64,000 bases of DNA, taken from positions 748,170-812,169 of the forward strand of contig SZWC01000038.1 of assembly GCA_023375785.1 (NCBI GenBank). The letters run 5' to 3'. Below are positions 10,555-20,400 of this stretch, one piece after another (position 1 is the first letter of the stretch; the number at the start of each line of letters is the position of its first letter). Both the position numbers and the translations under genes were made by a program. The DNA comes from Penium margaritaceum. Its lineage: Eukaryota; Streptophyta; Zygnematophyceae; Desmidiales; Peniaceae. Under the pieces are notes generated by a model. The model worked only from the letters and a program-made list of their open reading frames with translations. It was not told the origin of the DNA and ran no database searches.

Positions 10555-11208
10555 TGTTGAAATAGTATGCACCTTGTCCACTGCCTAGCTGGCTAGCTAC
10601 ACATACAGACAAGGCATGCACTTCTCTATGGAGTATGTCCCCTTGGTCTGTTCTGAGATGGGCCAGGAATGCACTTCCCATAAATGGGTATGTCCCCTGT
10701 GGCTCATCATAGGAACCATACCTTTTTGAATTGATTGATTAGGCACCGGAGTCTCAAACGAGAGGTCGCGGGTTCAAACCCCGCGACGGCCGCAATTCTC
10801 TTTGTGGCCAAAACTGGGACACAAAGCTTCTAGGAAGTTTACTAGAGCCTGCCTTGAGGAAGACACTTGGCGGTCTAAGGATGCGCCAAGTAGGAATGTA
10901 GGTTAAGGTTGGCTCCAGTGGAGCCACTACAAGCAGAAGCATTAGCAAAGCACTGCAAGTAGAAAAGCCTGTACCTTGCATGCATCCATTTACAGTTCGT
11001 GCCTTTGAGATTCCTCACAGAGTGTCCAACCAAAGGTAGACACTAAAGACCAACATGCAGACTTCGTGAGGTTGTAAACCAAACGAACCTAAAGTGTGGA
11101 TCCCTCATTCGAGGGTGATATGTTATCTTGGTTGCAATACCAAGAGCGGTTGGCGGCCTCCCATGTCGGGACCCGTTTTTTAGACCGTTGCTATCCGGCA
11201 CATTGACA
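10555..11208 (+). repeat. copia-1 3' LTR
   Basis: It is 654 bp, starts TGTTGAAATAG, ends GCACATTGACA, and is followed by the CTTCG duplication. It contains the tRNA-like module at 10727-10793, in which the A-box is mutated to TGAATTGATTGATT. In the shared ~245 bp it differs from the copia-2 3' LTR at about five positions. Confidence 0.92.
10727..10793 (+). promoter_or_regulatory. tRNA-like A/B-box module in copia-1 3' LTR
   Basis: The B-box GGTTCAAACC is at 10771, with a T-arm-like stem (GCGGG/CCCGC) and 7-base loop. The degraded A-box begins at 10727. Spacing is again 44 bp. Confidence 0.45.
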
Positions 11209-11608
11209 CTTCGAGTGTATGCATGTACTACTGGTCGCTCCACTTTTGATCTTGGTTCGAACAAGGATTCGGCTAGAAACTGTGACCACCAAGGAACGCA
11301 AGTAGGGTGAAGGGTGCTACCGGCGACGTCGCGGCCTTGTGCACAGCTACGGAACGGAGTTCCGCGGGTAGAGGAATTAGAGGCCACGAGGTGGCAGACT
11401 CTCGTGCTGGCAAGGAGTGAGCTGTGGAGCACTACCCACGCACGGGGTCCTGAGGGTGGGAGGCATTCGCGGAAGACCAGGAGAAAAAGGGAAGGGCTAG
11501 TGAACAAGAACACCGGGGAACCGCGGAACGGCAGAAACGTGGAGCAAGCCCGGCGCGGAACTAGAGAGCGCAGAAGGAGAATATTTCGCGGCAAAATTTG
11601 GGGCATCA
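11209..11608 (+). repeat. 3' LTR of gypsy G1, second part
   Basis: It starts with the right copy of the target duplication CTTCG (11209-11213) and continues the LTR left off at 5297. Its reverse complement matches 56240-56300 (gcctgccacct, gtggcct, ccgcggaac words) and the solo LTR at 31530-31600. It ends GCAAAATTTGGGGCATCA, matching the solo LTR end near 31301. Together the two parts make an LTR of roughly 0.9 kb. Confidence 0.65.
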
Positions 11609-11615
11609 CCTGGGT

Positions 11616-12228
11616 CTAGGGATCCTTGTGCCCTTCATGGGCAGCCCTGTAGCCATCATGTTGGTGAGCTCCTTCTTCTCCTTCCCACGTTTGTTCCCGC
11701 CTTCTCTCTTTGGACTACGACAGTCCATAGCCTAGTGTCCAGCCTTGCCATAGTTGTGACTGTTGCCGGGCTTCTCGAAACTCTTCCTGCCACCATTGCC
11801 TTTCTCTCCACCGCCACCGCGTCTGCTGTTGCCTTGACTGGAGTGAGAGCTTGCACTTTGTCCACCGAAGTGAGAGGCATAGGCTGAGATGTTTGCCTCA
11901 GCGCCACTGCATTGCATGGACTCGTTGCGGACGTGTTCGGCAACACCCTTGTACACCAGATCTGCCTCCTTCCAACCGCCAAATACGGTGATCAAGGACC
12001 CCCAGCTTTCCAGCAGCGCCATTAGAAGGATCATGGCACGCATGTTGGAGTCAAAATTCCATTCCATTTGCTGGACCTCTTGTAGCACGTTGTCAAATGA
12101 GTGCAATAATGCGGGTATCGATTCTCCTTTGCTCACCCTCATCGACATCAACTGCTGGAAGATGAAGAGTTGGTTTGCTAGTGCGTTCGATTGATGCACG
12201 CATGCAGTTTTGCGTAGGCCTCGACAAC
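11616..12228 (-). pseudogene. Inverted copia Gag fragment
   Basis: The reverse strand matches copia-1 6513-7130. It encodes the middle of Gag (FQQLMSMRVSKGES, LQEVQQMEWNFDSNMRAM) and a damaged zinc knuckle. Compared with copia-1, two knuckle Cys are lost (Ser and Tyr) and the Trp after the His is TAG (TGG to TAG). It is closer to the inverted copia-3 piece at 15953-16075 than to copia-1. At 12229 it is joined head-on to sense-strand pol. Confidence 0.85.
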
Positions 12229-15200
12229 CAACTTGCTGTCCGTCTCACAAATCACCGACAACAATATGACAGTGGTGTTCACCAACAAGGAAGCGGTGGT
12301 CATAAAAAACAAGGACATCCAGATTTTGTACACCAAATATGATCTCATGCTTCAAGTTCCAAGAGTTGGCGGCCTCTTCGTGCTTCAAATCAAAGTCACC
12401 AAGGCGTCGGATGAGGGAATCGCATGTGCCACCAAGACAGTGGCACCGTAGCCGAAGGATGCACCACTGGCAACCGTTGCGGCCGCCACATCAACCAAGG
12501 ACACAGATGCTGAGCTGTGGCACCGGCAATTTGGCCACGTGGCCAACAGCACGCTGCGAAACATGCAAGAGCAAGAGGTAGTCCGCGGAATGGAAGGGTG
12601 CACCATAAAGCATGGCAAAGGGTGTACATTGTGTGAACCATGCCTCCAAGCGAAGGCAAAGAAGAAGCCGTTTGGGAGAGGAGGTCAACGAGTGGAGGAC
12701 GTCTTGGAATTGATACACAGTGACGAGTGTGGACCCTTCTGCACGACATCTAACGCAGCAAGCNNNNNNNNNNNNNNNNNNNNNNNNAGCTGTGGCACCG
12801 GCAATTTGGCCACGTGGCCAACAGCACGCTGCGAAACATGCAAGAGCAAGAGGTAGTCCGCGGAATGGAAGGGTGCACCATAAAGCATGGCAAAGGGTGT
12901 ACATTGTGTGAACCATGCCTCCAAGCGAAGGCAAAGAAGAAGCCGTTTGGGAGAGGAGGTCAACGAGTGGAGGACGTCTTGGAATTGATACACAGTGACG
13001 AGTGTGGACCCTTCTGCACGACATCTAACGCAGCAAGCAAGTACATCCTGACCTTCATTTTCAACCACATGCGCAAGTTGTGGATCTACTTCCTCAAAAC
13101 AAAGGGAGAGATAAAGGAGAAGCTCCTCGAGTTTGTCGCCATGGTGGAGCGGCAAACGTCCAAGAAGGTGAAGGCACTCCGAAGTGACAACAGGGGTGCG
13201 TACGAGGCATACAAGCCTTGGCTCAAGCATCATGGCATCGGCCATGAGCAAACCACCCCTTACAACCCCCAAAGCAATGGTGTTGCCGAGAGGATGAACC
13301 AAACCGTACTCGGCATGGTGCGAAGCATGCTCTTCAATGCAAAGCTCCCACCTCACTTTTGGGCTGAAGCAGCAACAACGCCTTGCTACCTCTTGAACCT
13401 CACACTAGCGACTGCCTTGCGGAAGCATTGAAAGGAGCAGGAAAAGCAGCTGAAGACCCCACAAGAAGCATGGTCGGGAAAGAAAACCAACGCATCTCAT
13501 CTGAAGGTGTTCGCGTCAACTGCATGGGTGAAGATCCAGTCGGGAGAAGGTGGAGGCAAGCTCGACGCACGCTCCAAGAAGTGCATAATGGTTGGGTACG
13601 ACACGTCACACAAAGCCTATCGGCTTTTGGACCAAGCAGCAGGCAAGCTCGTGAGGAGCCGAGACGTCGTGTTTGACGAACGCACCCTTGGAAAGGGAGA
13701 GCTGCTGGACCCAACCCTCACTCCCAAAGCGGGAGAGTGGATAGTGTTGCTTGAGTCCGGAGACCAAGCACCCGACAACTTGCTCACCTTGCTAGCAGGT
13801 GGTGGGAATGGGAGAGTGGCTGCGGAGGATGATGTAGCATTTGACATGGACGCGGATACTGAGGCGTCCGAGGCTTCCGAGTCTGACTTGGAGTCTGACA
13901 ACTCTTCTGACGACGACGACGCCGAAAAACCACCACCTGTGGAAGCACCAGCACCAAAGCAAGAAGCGGCACCACTACCCTGGCGCAGTTTGCGACCAAA
14001 GAGAGCACCTTTGTGGTATGAGGATGATTGGACCGGCCTTAGCTGGTTATGCATGGCTCACAGAGAGCCATCCATGGTGGGGGAGGCCATGAATGGCCCA
14101 GATGCGGCCAAGTGGAAGGAGGCAGTGGATGGCAAGCTCGCATCCATTGCCGAGAACGGCACGTGGGTGCTGGTGGAGAGACCTGACAAGGCCCACGTGG
14201 TGGGATCCAAGTGGGTCCTCCAAGTGAAGAAGAAGCAAGACGGCAACATCGACAAGTTCAAGGCAAGGGTAGTGGCTAACGGGTTCTCTCAACGCCCGGG
14301 CTCCAAGTACGATGAGACGTTCGCGCCTGTCATGACCTTTGCCTCCCTCCACTCTCTCCTTGGCATTGCTGCCATAAAGAACTTGGAGATACACCAGATG
14401 GATGTCAAGACAGCTTTCCTTTATGGGAAGCTTGACAAGGAAGTGCTGATGGAGGTGCCCGAAGGAGTCGAATCTCCCAAGGGCAAGGTGTGCAAGTTGG
14501 TGAAAGCGCTCTACGGGCTGAAACAGGCCCCAAGGATGTAGTACAAAGAGATGGATGGTTTCATGACTGGCCTCTCCTTCGCGCATTGCCAGAATGACCC
14601 GAGCATGTACGTGCACGATGATGGGAGAGGGCTGATGCTTGTTGCACTGTACGTGGATGATCTGATTATTAGCTTGTCTTCGGACGAGCTTCTGGATGGG
14701 CTGAAGTGTGACATCAGCAAAAGGTTCAAGATGAAGGACATGGGTCCTCTCGAGTACTACCTTGGGATTGCCATCCACCGCAACCGAGTAGTAGGCACCA
14801 TCGAACTCAACCAAACCAATTTCATTGGTGAGGTACTGAAGCGCTACCACATGGAAGACTCCAAACCTGTCGGCACCCCAATGACGATCGACACAAAGCT
14901 GAAGGCCTCCATGTTGCCAAGAAACGAAGCAGAACAAAGGGAGATGCAAGACATCCCCTACCAGTCCGCCGTGGGTAGCAACATGTATGCCATGGTAGGG
15001 ACTCGTCCGGACATCTGCTATGCTGTGGGACAAGTGAGCAGATTCGTTGCCAACCCTGGGCCACAATATTGGCAGGCAGTCAAGCGCATCTTGCGCTACC
15101 TGCAGAAGACACGTCACACAGGCCTCGTCCTTGGATGCCAAGAAGGAATGGACCCCCTTCGTCTGAAGTGCTACACCAACGCTGACTGGGGAGGAAATCT

Positions 15201-15640
15201 CAACGACAGGAAATCCACCTCTGAATACGTGCATCTTGAATGGTGCTACCATCTCATGGGCCAGCAGGAAGCAGGATTGTGTTTCCGTGTCCACGGCTGA
15301 GGCAGAGTACGCTGCTTTGTCTGAGGTGTGCAAGGAGACTCAATGGCTCCACAGCCTGCTTGGTGAAATGACAGTGCCATAGAAGGATGCCACGGTCATA
15401 CACGTGGACAACATGAGTGCCATCTCGATGGCTGAAGAAGAGATCATCTCCCGGCGAACGAAGCACATCGACATACGTTACCATGACTCACCTTACCTGG
15501 TCATGAAGAACGTAGTGGACTTGTAGCACTGCAGACTGAAGAGCATGCTTGCTGACGGGATGACCAAGCCACTAGAGAGGGACTTTTATTATGCAGGCAT
15601 TCGTGGATTTTGCATGAGGAGTGCGGCAGAGGAAGGGTGA
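12229..15640 (+). pseudogene. copia-2 partial polyprotein (PR end, IN, RT, RNase H)
   Basis: Homology to copia-1 starts abruptly at its base ~7361 (LSVSQITDNN) and runs to the end of RNase H. Integrase, RT (YVDDLI near 14650) and RNase H blocks are present. Stops are TAG 12449 (GAG in copia-1), TGA 13429, TAG 14539, TAG 15380 and TAG 15524 (CAG in copia-1). The TGA 13429, TAG 14539 and TAG 15380 stops are shared with copia-1. A 2-nt deletion near 15230 shifts the frame inside RNase H. The sequence contains a gap with a duplicated flank (12513-13038). Gag and most of protease are missing. Confidence 0.9.
12513..13038 (+). other. Assembly gap with duplicated flanks
   Basis: The 251 bp at 12513-12763 is repeated at 12788-13038, separated by 24 Ns (12764-12787). 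The two copies appear identical and the duplicated block has no counterpart in copia-1. This is most likely two overlapping contig ends that were not merged. Confidence 0.85.
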
Positions 15641-15701
15641 GCTCCAAGGCATTGATGGAGCCGAACAAGGGAAAGATGGACAGAAGTGCAAGGGAGAGAT
15701 T

Positions 15702-15952
15702 TGTTGAAATAGTATGCACCTTGTCCACTACCTAGCTGGCTAGCTACACATACAGACAAGGCATGCACTTCTCTATGGAGTATGTCCCCTTGGTTTGTTC
15801 TGAGATGGGCCAGGAATGCACTTCCCATAAATGGGTATGTCCCCTGTGGCTCATCATAGGAACCATACCTTTTTGGCTTGATTGATTAGGCACCGGAGTC
15901 TCAAACGAGAGGTCGCGGGTTCAAACCCCGCGACGGTCGCAATTCTCTTTGT
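15702..15952 (+). repeat. Truncated 3' LTR of copia-2
   Basis: It begins TGTTGAAATAG after the same purine tract as copia-1 and follows its 3' LTR for 251 bp to AATTCTCTTTGT. It then switches to inverted copia Gag sequence. The last ~400 bp of the LTR is absent. Confidence 0.88.
15874..15940 (+). promoter_or_regulatory. tRNA-like A/B-box module, best-preserved copy
   Basis: TGGCTTGATTGATTAGG (A-box-like) begins at 15874 and GGTTCAAACC (B-box) at 15918. In tRNA numbering this gives T8, a D-stem pair GCTT/AGGC, T33 before a CTC anticodon-position triplet, and a T-arm GCGGG/CCCGC with a 7-base TTCAAAC loop. The anticodon stem pairs poorly and there is no 5' acceptor strand, so it is not a functional tRNA. 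Confidence 0.55.
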
Positions 15953-16339
15953 TCACCCTTGCTCCTTTGCTCACCCTCATCGACATCAACTGCTGGAAGA
16001 TGAAGAGTCGGTTCGCTAGTGCGTTCGATTGATGCACGCATGAAGTTTTGCCTAGGCCTCGACAGCCAACGTACATCATGTGATGTGGGAGTGTTGAGTC
16101 TCGTTTATGGACGTCACAAGAATGGTGGGAGCCATGTTGTTCTCCATCGTCCATGCTGCAAGGTCAGCCGCATGCGTCGTCACGGTCGCATCGCTGGGTA
16201 CCGTCTCGGTCCCTTTTAGGATGTCGAGGTAGCCACACACGTTCATGACAATCTCAAACTGCCATTTCCACAAGGGAAACCCTGTCCGCGTAAATTTGGA
16301 CATACCCAGCTCAAGGCTTGCTTGACTCAAATCCGCCAT
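15953..16339 (-). pseudogene. copia-3 Gag N-terminal fragment
   Basis: On the reverse strand Gag starts at Met 16339 (MADLSQASLELGMSKF) and runs to 15953, matching copia-1 up to its base ~6627. It retains Glu (GAG) where copia-1 has TAG 6381, showing that stop is derived. The last part overlaps in content with the inverted fragment at 11616-12228, about 115 bp of Gag being present on both sides of copia-2. Confidence 0.85.
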
Positions 16340-16772
16340 TTTCTTGCGGTTGCTTCTCTTCTCTGCTTTGCTGCTACTCTGCCTCGTTGAGGTCAATGAG
16401 GATGACGAGGCTGCTGACTGCGACCGTTGTCGAAGGTGCAGTTAGTTCCGTTGCATACCCCTCCCGCTGATGGTCACCTAAGGTGATGGTGCCGTCGTGA
16501 GAGAACAGACTCGGGGTCGTACCACCTTCTAAAAAGGGGTAGACTTTAATCCCGTTCGGGCTCGCGGGTTTCGTCCGACATGGACATAGCTGTTCCTCGT
16601 CCCCTAGTCTGCCACGTGTGCCCACCCTACCTGAAGAAGCCGATCAAGCCGATGTAGCAGACGAAGCCGCCCGATGGTCGTGTCCCTGTTGTACCTGTGC
16701 GCCCTCCAAGACCACGCGCTAGTTGGTCTTGGAAGCATGCCTTAGAACCAGAAGTGTGGGTCCATAACCATT
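16340..16772 (-). other. copia-3 leader and primer-binding site
   Basis: This is the inverted leader homologous to copia-1 5817-6248. The primer site is at 16756-16770 (reverse strand TGGTTATGGACCCAC), the same initiator tRNA-Met anticodon-arm complement as in copia-1 with two mismatches. Confidence 0.75.
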
Positions 16773-17424
16773 TGTCAATGCGCTGGATAGCAACAGTCTA
16801 GAAAATGGGTTCCGACATGGGAGGCCGCCAACCACTCTTGGTATTGCAACCAAGATAACATATCACCCTCGACCGAGGGATCCACACTTTAGGTTCATTT
16901 GGTTTGCAACCTCACGAAGTCCGCATGTTGGTCTTTAGTGTCTACCTTTGGTAGGACACTCTATGAGGAGTCTCAAAGGCAAGAACTGTGAATGGATGCA
17001 TGCAAGGTACAGGCTTTTATACTTGCAGCTTTGCTAAAGCTTTTGCTTGTAGTGGCTCCACTAGAGCCAACCTCAACCTACATTCCTACTTGGCGCGTCC
17101 TTAGACCGCCAAGTGTCATCCTCAAGGCAGGCTCTAGTAAGATTCCTAGAAGCTTCGTGTCCCAGTTTTGGCCACAAAGAATATTGTGGCCGTCGCGGGG
17201 TTTGAACCCGCGACGTCTCGTTCGAGACTCTGGTGCCGAATCAACCGAGCCAAAAAGGTATGGTTCCTATGATGAGCCACAGGGGACATACCCATTTATG
17301 GGCAGTGCATTCCTGGCCCATCTCATAAAAGACCAAGGGGACATACTCCATAGAGCAGTGCATGCCTTGTCTGTATGTGAAGCTAGCCAGCTAGGCAGTG
17401 GACAAGGTGCACACTATTTCAACA
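16773..17424 (-). repeat. copia-3 5' LTR (inverted, full length)
   Basis: It is 652 bp on the reverse strand, from TGTTGAAATAG (17424) to CATTGACA (16773). It shows that the copia-1 5' LTR has lost internal sequence at its N. The tRNA-like module is at 17252-17187. The base after the LTR (17425) is already S190 satellite, so this element was inserted into or abuts that array. Confidence 0.9.
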
Positions 17425-20400
17425 ATACCTAGTTTGGTTGATCATCGTACATGGTAGCCACAACGTGCCACTACGTTTTGAAGGTTCTTGTTCTTGCTAA
17501 TTGATACCTGGTGGTCCCAAACCATTGTGCCGCCCCCTCTGCCTATTTGTGTCTTGTATTACGAGTTGTCAACGTTGACGACACACAGCAGATTCCTTTG
17601 GTCAAAGGCAGTACATATGTTTACATTGGCCGGTCATTGTGCATGGTAGCCACACAATGCTATTACTTATTGAAGGTCGATATACTTCCTATTTGAACAC
17701 TAATATTCCAAAACCATTGTTTCCCCCTTTAACCATTTGTGTCTTGTGTTATGGGTTGTGTACGGTGACCATCCATATTGACATTGTTTCTTCATGGTCA
17801 GTGAAATATGCCTAGTTTGGTCCTTTGGTGTGCATAGTAGCCACACCGTGCCACTACTTGTTGAAGTTATCTCTCCTTTCTAGTTGCTACATAGGGTTCC
17901 CAATCCATTGTCTCTCCCTCTGACCATTTTTGACTCGTGTTATGAGATGTCAATGTTAACCACACATAGTGGACTTTTTTTGTCATAGCCAGTGACGTAT
18001 ACATCCTTTGGTTGGTCACTGTGCACGCTAGCCACACCATGCCACTATTTGTTCTAGTGTTCCCACTAGTGTTCCCAACTCATTGTTACCCCCTCTAACC
18101 ATTTCTGACTCGTGCTATGAGTCTTCAACATTGACCACACACTGTGAAATTCTTTTGGTCATGGTTAGTGGCATATGCCTGTTTTGGTTTGTCAATGTGC
18201 ATGGTTGCCATGCCGTGTCACTACGTATCAAAGGACTTTGTGCTTTCTAGTTGGTAGCTCATATTCCCAAACCATTGTTACCCACTCTCACTATCTGTGA
18301 CTCTTGTCATGAGTTGTCAACGTTGACCACATTAAGTAAAATGCTTTGGTCATGGTCAGTGTCATATGCATACTTTGGTTGGTTACTGTGCATGGTAGCC
18401 ACACTGTGCCACTACATGCTGAAGGTCTTTGTACTTGCTATTCATAAGTAGTATCCACAAACCATTGTTTCCTCCCCTGGCCATTTGTGGCTCGTGTTAT
18501 GAGCTGTTGAAGTTGACCACACATTGTGACATTCTTTGGTCATGGTCGGTGACATATGCCTACTTAGGTTGGTCATTGTATATGGTAGCCATACCGTGCC
18601 ACTACTTATTCAAGGTCCTTGTGCTTGCAAGATGATACCTTGTTGTCCGAAACCATCATTACCCCCTGTAACCATTTGTGACTCGTATTACGAGTTGTCA
18701 ACGTTGACCACACAGAGCGGATTTCTTTGGTCAAAGGCCGTACACATGCCGACCTTGGCCGGTCATTGTGCATGGTAGCCACACAGTGCTACTACGTATT
18801 GAAGGTCATTGTACATGCTAATTGAAAACTAATATTCCAAAACCATTGTTTCCCCCTCTGACCATTTGTGACTCGTGTTATGTGTTGTGAACATTGACCA
18901 ACCATCTTGAGATTTTTTTGTCATGGTCAGTGACATATGCCTAGTCTGGTTGTTCCATGTGCATAGTAGACACACTGTGCCACCATGTATTGGTGGTCTT
19001 TGTATTTTCAATTTGATACATAGGATTCCCAAACCATTGTCTCTCCCTCTTACCATTTGCGACTCGTGTTATGAGTTGTCAATGTTGAATACACATAGTA
19101 GACTTCTTTGTACAAAGTATGTGACGTATGCATCATTTCGTTGGTCACTGTGCACGCTAGCCATGCTATTCCACTACTTGTTGAGGGTATTTGTACTTGC
19201 TAGTTGATAACTAGTGTTCGCAACCCATTGTTTTCCCCTCTGACCATTTTTGCCTTGTGTTATGAGTTTTCAGCAATGACTACACACTGTGAAATTCTTT
19301 TTTCCATGGTTAGTGGCATATGCATACTCTGGTTTGTCACTATACATGGTTGCCACACCGGTTCACTCTACATGATACCTCGTGTTCCCAAACCATTGTT
19401 ACCCACTCTCACTATTTGTGATTCTTGTCGTGATTTATCAACGTTGACCACATTAAGTGAAATTCTTTGGTCATGGTCAGTGTAATATGCATGCTTTCGT
19501 TGGTCACTGTGCATGGTAGCCAAACTCTGCCACTACATATTGAAGGTATTTGTATTTGCTAGAGGATAACTAGTATTCACAAGCTATTGTTCCCCCCTCT
19601 GACCATTTGTGACTCGTGTTATGAGTTGTCAAAGTTGACCACACATAGTGACGTTCTTTGGAAGTTGTCAGTAACATATGCCTAATTTGGTTGGTTGTTG
19701 TACATGGTAGCCACACCGTGGCAATACTTATAGAAGGGCCTTGTGCTTACTATTTGCTACCATTGTTTCCCCCCTTTGACCATTTGTTACTTCCATTTTG
19801 ACTTGGCAAAGTTGAACACACACAACAGTACATATGCCTACTTTGATTGGTCATTGTGCATGGTAACCACACTGTGCTACAATTTTTTGAAGGTTGTTGT
19901 CCTTGATGGTTGAAAATATTCAAACAAAACCATTGTCTCTCCCTCTAACCATTTGTGACTCATCTGATGGGTTGTGAACGTTGACCAACCATACTGAAGT
20001 TCTTTGGTCATGGTCTATGACATATGCCTAGTTTGGTGGTTCGGTGTGTTTAGTAGCCTCACCATGCCGCTATTTATTGAAGTTCTTTATATTTTCTAGT
20101 TGCTTCATATGGTTCCTAATCCATTGTCACTCCCTCTGCTCATTCATGAGTTGTCAATGCTGACCACACATAGTGGACTTCTTTGGTCATAGTCAGTGAT
20201 GTATGCATCCCTTGGTTGGTCACGGTTTACACTAGCCACACTGTGCCACTACTTGTTGAAGGTCTCTGTACTTGCTAGTTGAGAAATAGTGTTCCCAACC
20301 CATTGTTTCTCCCTCTGACCATTTGTTACTCGTGTTATGAGTTTTCAATGTTGACCGCACACTATGAAATTCTTTTGATCGCGGTTAGTGGCACATGCCT

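Larger units (their letters stand above)
5298..11208 (+). mobile_element. Full-length Ty1/copia retrotransposon copia-1
   Basis: The element has a 5' LTR, half-tRNA primer site, leader, a single-frame Gag-PR-IN-RT-RH polyprotein, purine tract and 3' LTR, and is flanked by CTTCG on both sides. Domain order with integrase before RT defines Ty1/copia. It lies inside the 3' LTR of gypsy G1, so it is the younger insertion. It is disabled by five in-frame stops. The 5' LTR is shortened at a single N (5760), where about 136 bp present in the 3' LTR (roughly 11017-11152) is missing, probably an assembly join. Confidence 0.92.

Noticed and set aside
12513-13038. True tandem duplication of the copia integrase zinc module
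   Set aside because: The copies are of equal length and apparently identical around 24 Ns, which fits unmerged contig ends better.
15874-15940. Functional tRNA gene (Glu-like CTC anticodon position)
   Set aside because: There is no 5' acceptor strand and the anticodon stem does not pair. It is reported instead as a tRNA-like promoter-type module within the LTR.
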